Assembly (NCBI RefSeq): GCF_003633685.1
Contig: NZ_RBKT01000001.1
Location: 8,494,001-8,558,000, forward strand
Direction: 5' to 3'
DNA length: 64,000 nucleotides
From: Micromonospora pisi
Lineage (GTDB): Bacteria > Actinomycetota > Actinomycetes > Mycobacteriales > Micromonosporaceae
In this document: one piece after another, positions 8,194 to 16,126 of the stretch
How the letters are laid out: each line of letters opens with the position of its first letter
Position numbering within the stretch: position 1 is the first letter of the stretch
Notes under the pieces: model-generated
What the model saw: only the letters and a program-made list of their open reading frames with translations
Told to the model about the DNA's origin: nothing
Database searches by the model: none
Translations under genes and position numbers: made by a program

Positions 8194-9623
8194 AGTCCGC
8201 CGCCGCCCTTGCGGCTGCTGGAGTCGAGCACGCCCTGCTGCTCCTTGGCGATGTCGTCGAGCGCATCCTTCGGCTTCTTCGCGCCGTTGAGAGCCGCGTT
8301 CACATTGGTGTTCTCAATGTCGACGAGGCGCGCGTACTCGGGCACGTTCCACATGTCCCGCATCCGCGGAACCGAGTCGGTGTACACCTGGTTGAACGGC
8401 CCGGCATTGAGGAACTCGGGCGACTCCAGGGCGTCCGTACGCGATGGCACGCCACCGGCCGCGGCCCACTTCTTCTGGATATCAGCCCGCTCGAACCACT
8501 TCATGAAGTTCAGGGCCTCCGCCTGGTTCGCCGTGGCGGAGTAGGCCGACACGTGCATGCCCATACCGCCGAGCGGGACCAGGTTCGTCTTCTGGCTCGG
8601 CAGGGTGGCAAAACCCAGCTTGTCGAGAATCTGCTCCCGGGTGGTGCCGAGCGTCGACTGCTTCGGATCGAGCAGGCCGCCGCTCGCGGCGATCCAGTTG
8701 AACGCGATGCAGGCCTTGCCCTGGGCGACAGCCGCGTTCACCTCGTCGATGAACCAGTTGCCGGAGCCCTTGGCGGTCAGCGGCTTCATCTTGTTGACCA
8801 GGACGTCCATCGCCTCCTGGCCCGCAGCGTCGTTGAGGACGCCCTCGATCTTGCGGTTCTTGGGGTCCCAGAGGTTGCCGCCGTAGACGCCGTTGACCGT
8901 GTTGTAGGTTACGGCCGCGGCGTCGGAGCCGTTGGCCTGGTGGAAAGCCAGCCCGCTGACGCCAGGGTTGTCCGCCTGGCACGTCTCGGCGACTGAGATC
9001 ATCTCGTCCCAGGTCTGCGGTGGCTTGTCGCCGATCAGGTCCTTGCGGTAGATCATCGTCCAGGTGTCGCCGAGCAGCGGCAGCCCGTACAGGCTGGCGT
9101 TCTCGTCGCGCTTGCCGGTCTCCGCCTGGGGGAACTGGCCGTACGCCGCCAGGAGGTACGGGTTGTAGGCCGCGACGTCGATGTTGTTCTTGACGAAGTC
9201 GGTGAGGTCGAGGATGTTGCCGTTCGTCACGGCCTCGCCGATGTGTTGCGAGTCCAGGATCGCGATGTCGAAGTCGGTCTTGCGCGCGGCGAACTGGGTG
9301 AACATCGCGTCGTGCCAGTTCGCGTTCGGCACGGTGTTGACCTTGATGGTCGCGTTCGGCCGTTCCTTCTTGTACTCCGCGTTCGCGAAGGCTTCCAGTG
9401 CCTGGGCGGGGGGCCAGTCGAACCAGACGAAGCTGAGGGTCAGCGGGTCCTTGGTGAGCTCTGGGATGGTCGCCGGCGCCTTGGGGGCGCTCGCCTTCCC
9501 GTCGTCGTCCTTGCCGTCGCCGCAAGCCGTCACGGTCGTGGCCACCAGCAGCATGGCCGCTGTCGCCAGCCGTACCTTTCGGCCGGGAGCGGACATTCTT
9601 CCTATTCGCTTCGGAGAGCGCAT
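8190..9623 (-). CDS. Extracellular solute-binding lipoprotein of the ABC importer
   Basis: 477 aa, family 1 solute-binding protein. A basic N-terminus and hydrophobic stretch end in a lipobox (VTAC, Cys about residue 34), so it is a lipid-anchored receptor outside the membrane. The mature part has the usual family 1 features, for example 'LYGLPLLGDTWTMIYRKDLI' and 'GKACIAFNWI' (a late hydrophobic strand). ATG at 9623 is preceded by AAAGCAGG with good spacing. An internal ATG at 9596 has its Shine-Dalgarno too close. First gene of the leftward operon, divergent from the GntR regulator. Confidence 0.9.
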   Translation of the reverse strand: MRSPKRIGRMSAPGRKVRLATAAMLLVATTVTACGDGKDDDGKASAPKAPATIPELTKDPLTLSFVWFDWPPAQALEAFANAEYKKERPNATIKVNTVPNANWHDAMFTQFAARKTDFDIAILDSQHIGEAVTNGNILDLTDFVKNNIDVAAYNPYLLAAYGQFPQAETGKRDENASLYGLPLLGDTWTMIYRKDLIGDKPPQTWDEMISVAETCQADNPGVSGLAFHQANGSDAAAVTYNTVNGVYGGNLWDPKNRKIEGVLNDAAGQEAMDVLVNKMKPLTAKGSGNWFIDEVNAAVAQGKACIAFNWIAASGGLLDPKQSTLGTTREQILDKLGFATLPSQKTNLVPLGGMGMHVSAYSATANQAEALNFMKWFERADIQKKWAAAGGVPSRTDALESPEFLNAGPFNQVYTDSVPRMRDMWNVPEYARLVDIENTNVNAALNGAKKPKDALDDIAKEQQGVLDSSSRKGGGGL

Positions 9624-9872
9624 TTTTATGCCTGCTTTCTGGATGGGGACTTCTAGAACCTCGCTATGTGCTTCGCCGAGCGGTTGCTGGGTTGTTCAGG
9701 CGTGTTGCCGGGCCGTCGCGGGGGCCGACCCGCGGACCGGCGTCACGAGTGCGCCGCGATGTACTGGGTCTTCATGTTGTCGAGAAGTCCGTCGGCCCAT
9801 CTGCGGCCCGGTGACGAACCGAGCAGGACGTCGAACATGCTGAGGGGAGCTTCAGGTGATCGAAGTAGAGCG

Positions 9873-9918
9873 ATGGCGGGCGGCTCCGCCATGGGTGCAG
9901 GATGGCGACCATTCGCCA
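9873..9918. promoter_or_regulatory. Two inverted repeats in the SBP/GntR divergent region, candidate operators
   Basis: The 393-nt gap between the importer operon and the GntR gene holds no gene. It contains ATGGCGG-N6-CCGCCAT (9873-9892) and TGGCGA-N4-TCGCCA (9903-9918), two adjacent palindromes with the same ATGGCG/CGCCA arms. Their position suits autoregulation by the adjacent GntR protein. GC-rich palindromes arise often by chance, so this is tentative. Confidence 0.35.
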
Positions 9919-10016
9919 CCTTTCCTATACGATCCCGGTGGGGGCGTCAGCATCCCGCAGCGTTGCGATCGATGTCAACAGCTTCCCGAAGGCGCAAGGA
10001 AGGACCTCACGTCACG

Positions 10017-10760
10017 ATGGACGACGAAGCGATGATCGCGCGGGGCCGTAGGGCGGTGACGGGCGCAATGCCGCCGGCAAGATCTGGTGGCCGGCTTGCC
10101 GACGAGGTGTACGACACGCTGCTCGGACAGCTGATGTCGCTACGGATCGAGCCTGGCTCGCGCGTCACGATCGACGTCCTGGCGCGAGAGCTGGGGGTCT
10201 CGCAGACGCCGATCCGAGACGCTCTGAACCGCATGGAGGCCGAGGGCCTGGTCGTGCGTGTGCCCCATGCCGGCTACCGCATTCCTCCCCAGATCACCCG
10301 TCACCGATTCGAGGACATGCTCGAGGTCCGCCTGCTCCTTGAGCCGGCGGCGGCGCGCAGATCCGCGGAACGCGCGTCCTTGGAGCAGGTGGCCGGTCTG
10401 CGACGCATGCTGGAGGAGATGGCGGAACTGGAGGGGGGCAACGGGCCGATGGCCTACGGCGCCTTCGGGCTACGCGACGCCGCTTTCCACGATCTCGTCG
10501 CCCTGAGCGCGGAGAACCAGGTCATCCGTGAAGCGCTCGCTCGCCTGCACAGCCACGTGCACCTCTTCCGGCTTCACCACGACACCCAGGTCACCCACCT
10601 GGCCATGGCCGAGCATGAGGACATCGTGGCCGCGATCGCCGCGCGTGACCCGGACGCCGCCGCCTACGCGATGCGTCGGCACATCCTGCGGTCCGGCGAG
10701 CGTTTCCGACGACTGTTCGACGAGATCGAGGGCGCGGACGGAATGGCGGTAGAGGCTTGA
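10017..10760 (+). CDS. GntR-family regulator, FadR/FCD subfamily
   Basis: 247 aa from ATG 10017, with AAGGAAGGA 13 nt upstream; the frame is open further upstream but that text has no domain. The N-terminal winged helix runs from 'LADEVYDTLLGQLMSLRIEP' to 'GLVVRVPHAGYRI' with recognition segment 'LGVSQTPIRDALNRMEAEGL'. An all-helical FCD ligand domain follows, with metal-type residues in 'DAAFHDLV', 'HSHVHLFRLHH' and 'EHEDIVAAIAARD'. Regulators of this class sense small organic acids and usually repress adjacent catabolic operons. Divergent from the importer, so it probably controls that operon and itself. Confidence 0.9.
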   Translation: MDDEAMIARGRRAVTGAMPPARSGGRLADEVYDTLLGQLMSLRIEPGSRVTIDVLARELGVSQTPIRDALNRMEAEGLVVRVPHAGYRIPPQITRHRFEDMLEVRLLLEPAAARRSAERASLEQVAGLRRMLEEMAELEGGNGPMAYGAFGLRDAAFHDLVALSAENQVIREALARLHSHVHLFRLHHDTQVTHLAMAEHEDIVAAIAARDPDAAAYAMRRHILRSGERFRRLFDEIEGADGMAVEA

Positions 10761-10854
10761 CGGGCACGCTGGGCCCAGGAATGCTGACTCAATCCTGATC
10801 GGATCGGATTGGATTGGATCCACCTCACCCGCCCCCAGATGCGAGGAGAAGCAG

Positions 10855-11424
10855 GTGCCCAGAGCGCTGCTCCTGACCGGCGACGCCGCCGAGGAGCTCG
10901 ACACGATGTATCCCTACTACCGCGTGCAGGAGGGCGGCTGGGACGTCGACGTCTCGTCACGGACGATGCGCGACGTGCAACTGGTCATCCACGAGTTCGA
11001 CCCCAACTCCGACGCCTACGTGGAGAAGAACGGCCGGAAGCTGCCGGTGGACGTGCCCTGGGCCGAGGTCGACGTCGAGCGCTATGACGCCCTCATCATT
11101 CCTGGGGGACGTGCCCCCGAGTGGATCCGGGTCGACGCCGACGTCAGGCGTATCACCGAGCACTTCTTCGCGCGCAACCTCCCCATCGCGTTGGTGTGCC
11201 ACGGCGCGCAGGTGCCAGCGGTGTACGGGCTGCTGAAGGGTCGAAAGACGGCGTGCTTCCCCCCGATCACCGGTGACATGGAGAACGCGGGCGCGACGGT
11301 CATCGACGCTCCCGACGTCGTGGACGGCAACCTCGTCTCCTGCCGGGGGTGGCCCGACATGCCGCAATTCGGCAGGGCGATGATGGAGCTCTTTTCGAAG
11401 TCTGTCGACCCCGCATCGGCATGA
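10855..11424 (+). CDS. DJ-1/PfpI family protein
   Basis: 189 aa from GTG 10855, preceded by GAGGAGAAG. It has the flavodoxin-like DJ-1/PfpI fold with 'DALIIPGGRAPEWIR' and the nucleophile elbow 'ALVCHGAQVPAVYGL' (conserved Cys followed by His). Members act as glyoxalase III or deglycase, cysteine protease-like proteins or chaperones; the exact role cannot be assigned. It is followed 19 nt later by an alpha/beta hydrolase gene, and both lie downstream of the GntR gene. A role in handling reactive carbonyls made by the dehydrogenase cluster is possible but inferred. Confidence 0.85.
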   Translation: MPRALLLTGDAAEELDTMYPYYRVQEGGWDVDVSSRTMRDVQLVIHEFDPNSDAYVEKNGRKLPVDVPWAEVDVERYDALIIPGGRAPEWIRVDADVRRITEHFFARNLPIALVCHGAQVPAVYGLLKGRKTACFPPITGDMENAGATVIDAPDVVDGNLVSCRGWPDMPQFGRAMMELFSKSVDPASA

Positions 11425-11443
11425 GCACACCTGGCCTGCCCCG

Positions 11444-12265
11444 GTGACGGCACTTCGGATCGTCACAGTCGACGGTTCCCCCGTCCACGTCCTGGAGAGC
11501 GGCACCGGGCCCGCGGTGCTGATGCTGCACGGCTCCGGACCCGGCACGACCGGGTCCGGCGCCTGGGCAACGACGGCGCAGGCGCTGGGCACGTCCTGGC
11601 AGCTGGTGGCTCCTGACCAGGCGGGGTTCGGCCGTACACCCATCCCGGCGGGCTCCAGGGGTGGGCTCCGGCTGTGGACGGAGCAGGCCGCGGGCCTGAT
11701 GGATGCTCTCGGTATCGAGCACTACGCCGTGGTGGGTCACTCCATGGGCGGTGCCGTGGCGCTGGCGTTGGCGGCCGCGCGCCCCCAGCAGGTGACCCGT
11801 GTCGTCGCGGTCTCGACGATGGGCGCCCCCGGGGCGCCGCTCTCCGCCGACCTCGACGCGGTCTGGGCCGCTCCCGCCGGCCCGATCGGGGCACGAGACA
11901 TGCTGAGTCGCCTCGTCCTCGACCAAGCGCTCGTGACCGATTCGGCCGTCGAGGCCCGTGCAACCGCGATGCGAGCGGGGGAGGCCGCATTCGCGTCGTT
12001 GTTTCCGCCACCCAGGGCACGATGGGTCGACGAGCTCACCCTCTCGGCGCAAACCCTGGCAGCGGTGCGCGCGCCCGTGCTGCTCGTACACGGCGCCGAG
12101 GACCGAGTCACCCCACTCGGGACGGCAGCCCAGCCCCTGCTTGAACACCTGGCCGATGTCCGTCTGCACGTGCTCGGCCGATGCGGGCACGTGCCGGCGA
12201 TCGAGCACCCGCACGAGTTCAGGCAACTGCTGTCGTGCTTCCTCCGCCGGGACCGAGGTTACTAA
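11444..12265 (+). CDS. Alpha/beta hydrolase, meta-cleavage-product hydrolase-like
   Basis: 273 aa from GTG 11444. Oxyanion segment 'LMLHGSGPGTTGSGAW' is the form seen in C-C bond hydrolases such as BphD and HsaD. The nucleophile elbow is GHSMGG, the acid Asp lies in 'VHGAEDRVTP' and the His in 'GRCGHVPAIEHP'. It would hydrolyse a carbon-carbon or ester bond of a small organic compound. It follows the DJ-1 gene closely and probably shares its transcript. No ring-cleavage dioxygenase is present here, so an aromatic pathway is not demonstrated. Confidence 0.85.
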   Translation: MTALRIVTVDGSPVHVLESGTGPAVLMLHGSGPGTTGSGAWATTAQALGTSWQLVAPDQAGFGRTPIPAGSRGGLRLWTEQAAGLMDALGIEHYAVVGHSMGGAVALALAAARPQQVTRVVAVSTMGAPGAPLSADLDAVWAAPAGPIGARDMLSRLVLDQALVTDSAVEARATAMRAGEAAFASLFPPPRARWVDELTLSAQTLAAVRAPVLLVHGAEDRVTPLGTAAQPLLEHLADVRLHVLGRCGHVPAIEHPHEFRQLLSCFLRRDRGY

Positions 12266-12399
12266 TACTGCGATCCGAGGTCGTTGCTTGATGGGTTTTG
12301 GCTCGGTTGTCCTTTGCGGTGACGGTTGAGGTGGTTGTGTCGTGGCGGGTGGGTCTGGAGGCTTCTTACCGCAGCACAAGGGCAGGCTTTCCACCTCGG

Positions 12400-13327
12400 G
12401 CTGCTGGTCGAGCGCCCGATCCGCTATCGGACCTGGTCGGCGCGACACCGTACGTGGCCGACCGGCCGCCGGTTCGCCTCGGCCGCCCTGACCGGTGCCG
12501 CGCTCGCCACGGTGGCCGCCCTGACGATGATCGCGACCACGTCCCAGCCTCTACCGGAGACCCGGCAACCGGCTGCCGTCGCCGCCGCGCCGAACGCACC
12601 ACCCCAGCCGGCCAGCCGCTCACCGCTGTGCCGAGCCGGCCGCAGCCCCGGAGCGATGCCCAGGGTCGCCTTTTTCGGCGACTCGGTGGCCTGGTCACTC
12701 GGCACCTACCTGCCCCGGCAACCGAACCTCGCGGTGACCGTACGCGCGGTCCAGGGTTGCGGGATCGCGCGCCTGCCGGACCTGCGCTACCTGGGCACCC
12801 CGCACACCAACTACCCGGGCTGCGACAAGTGGGACGCCCGGTGGCGACGTGGCGTACAGAGTGACGACCCGGACCTCGCGGTCATCCTGCTCGACCGGTG
12901 GGAGCTGATGGCCGCCGACTCGGCAACGGCTACCAGTACGTGGGGCAGCCCGAGTTCGACGCGTACCTGACCCGCGAGCTGGAGTTGGCGATCGACACCG
13001 TGTCAGCCAGGGGCGCGCACGTGGTGCTGCTGACCGCCCCGTACACCCGTCGGGCAAAGCGTCCGGACGGCGGCCTCTGGCCCGAGGACGAGCCGGAGCG
13101 GGTCGACGCGTGGAACCGGCTCCAGCAAGCGGTGGCGGCGCGTAGGTCCGGCCGGGTCAGCGTGGTCGACCTCAACCGCCGGGTCTGCCCCGAGGGCCGG
13201 TTCACTTCGAACGCGGGCAACATCCGGATCCGCAGCGACGGGCTGCACCCCCCGAGGAGTGCGGGGCTGGATCGAACCCTGGCTGATTCCGCAGCTCACC
13301 AAGCTCGCCACCGAGGGGCCGGGCTGA
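12400..13327 (+). pseudogene. Truncated, twice-frameshifted SGNH-domain O-acyltransferase
   Basis: Remnant of the C-terminal part of an acyltransferase_3/SGNH fusion: basic junction 'VERPIRYRTW', one membrane helix, then an SGNH esterase-like domain. Block I is 'VAFFGDSVAWSLGTYLP' near 12670. The frame breaks at 'LLDRWELM' (~12905) and resumes in the next frame at 'RLGNGYQYVGQPEFDAYL'. It breaks again in the C-run at ~13240, after which 'WIEPWLIPQL' in a third frame completes the family C-terminus with a stop at 13325-13327. The ten-helix acyltransferase domain is missing. Confidence 0.75.
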
Positions 13328-13332
13328 CCGCG

Positions 13333-14628
13333 TCACCCGCTGATCGGCCGGAACTGCGCCCGCAGGCCGGTCGGTGCGAGCCGGCCGAGGAACTCCGGGT
13401 CGGCCGCCTCGGCGTTCGGCGACTCGATTGTGAAACGCTGGGCCAGCCGTGAGGTGGCGAGGGTGAGCTGCCGCATGGTCAGTGCCGAGCCCAGGCAGAC
13501 CCGTGGACCGGCCCCGAACGGCAGGTACGCCGAGCCGGGTGCCGCCTGCCCGCCCAGCCACCGGGCGGGGTCGAACTCGTCCGGTCGCGGCCACCACCGT
13601 GGGTCCCGGTGGATCAGGTACGGATTCAGCAGCACGTCGTCGCCGGGGCGCAGCGACCATTTCCCCAGGCTGGTGGCCGTACGGGCGGTGCGGGTCATCA
13701 GCCATACCGGAGGGTAGAGCCGGAGCACCTCCTTCACCACCGCCTCGGCCAGCGGAAGCCTTGCCGTTGGCGGGGCCTCGGCACCGGCCGGTCCGCCCGC
13801 CTCGGCGCGCAGGTCGGCGGCGAGTCGGGGCCGGCGGGCCAGTTCCCGGACGATGGAGCTGAGCGCGGAGGCGGGCACACCGTGGCCGCCCATCAGGATG
13901 CCGCGAAGGGTCGACATCACCGTGCGGTCGGGCATCTCCGGGTGCACACCGAGCAGCATGGAGAGCAGGTCCCCCTGCGACGTTCCGTTCGCGGAGGCGC
14001 GTCGCCGCCGGACGATCCCGTACAGCGTCTCGATGGTGTGCCGGTGGGCACGGAAGAAGCGGCGGTTGCGGCGCAGCGGAACCCAGGCGGGGAACTGGTA
14101 CGACGTTCCCGAGAACGGCCGGGTGACGTCGAGGGCCTCGTCGAGCAGTTCGGGGATGCCGGCCGAGTCGGGCCCGAAACAGTATTCGGAGATCGACCGG
14201 GCGGTGAACGTACGCGTCAGGGTGAGCACGTCGCACTCGCGACCGGCCACCTCCCCGGTAACCGTGTCGAGGATCTCGACCGTCCGGTGGTCCGCCTCGG
14301 TCGCGGCGGAGTGGCTGAGCCCCGGCCACACCGTGCGGCGGGCGGACATCCAGGAGTCGCCCTGCTCGGCGGCCTGGTCGATGTCCCGTCTGGTGTCGAA
14401 CGGTGCCAACTCGGTGAGGAAGTCGCGGTTGGTGCGAGCGAGCACATCGTGGGTCAGGTCCGGGTCGATCACGAACACCGTGCGTTCGTCGTACGAGAAC
14501 ACGTCGCCGTACTCGTCGTGGTTGCGTCGGAGGAAACCGATCCGGTCGGCGTCGTACTCCGGAATGTTGCCCATCAGCCAGTGGCCGCGCGGACCTGGCG
14601 GCCGATCGGTGTCCGCACCGTTTGCCAT
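13333..14628 (-). CDS. Cytochrome P450, candidate RiPP cross-linking enzyme with atypical I-helix
   Basis: 431 aa, soluble class I bacterial P450. The N-terminus has 'PPGPRGHWLMGN'. The K-helix ExxR is KEVLR (E300, R303) and the heme loop is FGAGPRVCLG with ligand Cys378. The I-helix reads 'GILMGGHGVPASAL' (243-256), where the usual (A/G)Gx(D/E)T(T/S) would be, so both the acid and the proton-relay Thr are replaced (Gly, Val, Pro). ATG 14628 follows GGGGAGG. It lies 108 nt downstream of a 31-codon gene with an aromatic-rich C-terminus on the same strand. P450s paired this way make cross-linked peptides such as biarylitides and atropopeptides (tryptorubin type). Confidence 0.9.
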   Translation of the reverse strand: MANGADTDRPPGPRGHWLMGNIPEYDADRIGFLRRNHDEYGDVFSYDERTVFVIDPDLTHDVLARTNRDFLTELAPFDTRRDIDQAAEQGDSWMSARRTVWPGLSHSAATEADHRTVEILDTVTGEVAGRECDVLTLTRTFTARSISEYCFGPDSAGIPELLDEALDVTRPFSGTSYQFPAWVPLRRNRRFFRAHRHTIETLYGIVRRRRASANGTSQGDLLSMLLGVHPEMPDRTVMSTLRGILMGGHGVPASALSSIVRELARRPRLAADLRAEAGGPAGAEAPPTARLPLAEAVVKEVLRLYPPVWLMTRTARTATSLGKWSLRPGDDVLLNPYLIHRDPRWWPRPDEFDPARWLGGQAAPGSAYLPFGAGPRVCLGSALTMRQLTLATSRLAQRFTIESPNAEAADPEFLGRLAPTGLRAQFRPISG

Positions 14629-14652
14629 CCGGACCTCCCCGGGTAGAGAGAA

Positions 14653-14681
14653 TCACAGGATCCCGGGTGGGGATCCTGTGA
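14653..14681 (-). repeat. 11-bp perfect hairpin between precursor gene and P450 gene
   Basis: TCACAGGATCC (14653-14663) and GGATCCTGTGA (14671-14681) are perfect inverted repeats with a 7-nt loop, inside the 108-nt spacer of the candidate RiPP operon. There is no T-run. It could attenuate read-through or stabilise the upstream mRNA end so that more precursor than enzyme is made, as is common in RiPP operons. Confidence 0.6.
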
Positions 14682-14736
14682 CCGGTTTCTGCCTGCCGTT
14701 CGTGCTGGAATCCGTGCCTGTCGGTGGGGCGGCGGC

Positions 14737-14832
14737 CTACTCGGGGTATCCGTAGAACCAGTACGGGTAGCGTCCGCTGACCTGCGGCTTGCCCATCAGG
14801 CGAGCCGTCACGTGTCGCAGCATCCTGGCCAT
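14737..14832 (-). CDS. 31-aa candidate RiPP precursor with aromatic-rich C-terminal core
   Basis: ATG at 14832 with a perfect AGGAGG (14838-14843) five bases upstream; TAG at 14737-14739. The leader is basic and helical, beginning MARMLRHVTARL, then 'MGKPQVSGR', and ends in a tail YPYWFYGYPE (residues 22-31) with six aromatic residues in ten positions plus two Pro. Such tails are the modified core in P450-type RiPPs where Trp and Tyr side chains are cross-linked. The next gene on the strand is a P450, and no protease or transporter gene is adjacent. Strong ribosome site, P450 context and composition support a real gene. Core boundary after Gly20 or Arg21 is a guess. Confidence 0.75.
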   Translation of the reverse strand: MARMLRHVTARLMGKPQVSGRYPYWFYGYPE

Positions 14833-15217
14833 GAGCACCTCCTACATCGATAGGGGACGATCATCTGAGCGGATGGTGGCACAGGAGGTCGCGGCTGGGC
14901 AACGGGCCCCGATGCGAGCCACCAGTGCGCTGACACTCGGGAAATGGCCTTCCGAGATGCCCCCGGAAATGTGGCGGCGGTGTGCCGGGGTTGTCCCGCC
15001 ATCGGGTCGCGGCCGCTTGACCGGCGGGTACTCCGGCGGTGCGGCCCACCCGGTGGCCACGCGGCGACTGCCGCCCGTCGACCACCAGACCGGTTGTCGA
15101 CAGCACATGGCTCCCAAAAGGACTATCCCGCTGACGCAGGCATGACCGTACACATCAGTACAAGATCGCGTTGGCCGCTACCGGCCCGCCAGCGGCTCCG
15201 CCCGATAGGCTGCACAG
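14833..15217. other. Intergenic region upstream of the precursor gene
   Basis: 385 nt divergent region between the precursor gene (leftward) and the truncated inositol-phosphatase gene (rightward). Apart from the AGGAGG of the precursor I see no convincing gene. A TATCGAT block about 18 nt upstream of the precursor start codon on its strand could be a -10 element, but it overlaps the ribosome site region and its -35 partner is unclear. Confidence 0.4.
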
Positions 15218-15517
15218 GTGATCAACTCGTCTGCGGGAACCGATGATGCCGGGGTGGCGATAGCCGCGGCACGCGCTGGCGCCGACGTGGTGCGCGCCAT
15301 GTACGGTCAGCGGCTCACCCGGGTGGACAAGGGTGGCGGAGACTTCGCCACGGCCGCCGACCTGGCGGCCGAGCAGGCGATCCTTGACGTCATCCGTGCG
15401 CGCCGGTCCGATGACGCGGTGCTCACCCCCGCGCGGGGAGCACGCGAACAGGCTGGTTCTGCCGCTGGCGGTTGCACCCGTCGGGGTCTATCGGCGTACC
15501 TTGAACCTCAGGTGTAG
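15218..15517 (+). pseudogene. N-terminal fragment of an inositol monophosphatase-family gene
   Basis: From GTG 15218 the first ~72 residues match the start of IMPase/FBPase-type phosphatases: 'AAARAGADVVRAMYGQ', then 'VDKGGGDFATAADLAAEQAI' and 'RARRSDDAVL'. The metal-binding E-E, DPLDGT and later motifs are absent: after 'DDAVLTPARGA' similarity ends and the frame stops within the 3' end of a convergent gene. About 70% of the gene is missing. It is probably a breakpoint relic. Confidence 0.65.
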
Positions 15518-16099
15518 TACCCGGTCGCCCTGGATGACCACGTGAGGATCCTCCAGCAAATGCTGCCCGTCGATGCTGCCAAAGTAGCGTTTGCCCGACC
15601 CGAACACCACGGGCACCACATCCATTGCCACCTCGTCCACGAGGCCGGCCCCGAAGATCTGGCCGCCCACATTGCCAGCGTCCACAGCGACGTCCCGCCC
15701 CCCGGCAAGCTCCTTGGCCTTGTCGATCGCAGTGGTCACGTCATCGAGGAAGTGGTACGACGCCTCGGGGTGCCAGCCCTCGGGCTTGGGCCGGTGCGAC
15801 ACCACGACCACGTGGTCACCCGCGGGCGGATGACCCTCCCAGCCGTTCACCAGATCGAACAGGTGCCGGCCCATCACGATCGTGCCGATGCCATTCCACA
15901 TCCTCCGGACATACCCCGCCGATGCGCGTGAGACCTTGAAGCGGCTTCCCACTCCGGAGTGATCGTAGGGCTGGTCGCTGCCTTCGGTGATCGGCGTGTC
16001 GCCGTTGAAGTACCACTCGTGCAGTGGCCCGACGTCATCGTTCTCGTCCGCGATGAAGCCGTCCACCGACACCACGCTGTGCATGATCACTATGCCCAC
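15488..16099 (-). CDS. Dihydrofolate-reductase-fold (RibD C-terminal-like) protein
   Basis: 203 aa from GTG 16099, chosen because CGAGGAG lies five bases upstream; an in-frame ATG at 16126 is also possible. It has the N-terminal strand 'HSVVSVDGFIADENDD', then 'GTIVMGRHLFDLVNGW' and 'VVVVSHRPKPEGW', and the late 'VAVDAGNVGGQIFGAGLVDE', as in the YyaP/YwjB-like dihydrofolate-reductase family. These are stand-alone NADPH-type reductases of unknown substrate. Its 3' end overlaps the truncated phosphatase frame, and an AraC-type remnant lies just upstream on the same strand. Confidence 0.85.
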   Translation of the reverse strand: MGIVIMHSVVSVDGFIADENDDVGPLHEWYFNGDTPITEGSDQPYDHSGVGSRFKVSRASAGYVRRMWNGIGTIVMGRHLFDLVNGWEGHPPAGDHVVVVSHRPKPEGWHPEASYHFLDDVTTAIDKAKELAGGRDVAVDAGNVGGQIFGAGLVDEVAMDVVPVVFGSGKRYFGSIDGQHLLEDPHVVIQGDRVLHLRFKVRR

Positions 16100-16126
16100 A
16101 GGTTCTCCTCGAATCTCCTTGCGCAT

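Noticed and set aside
10796-10821. GGATC/GGATT short repeats before the DJ-1 gene
   Set aside because: Only a few imperfect units; no symmetry or link to a feature.
13202-14656. 484-aa minus-strand frame overlapping the P450
   Set aside because: It is in a different phase from the P450, which has all family motifs; it is an Arg-rich shadow.
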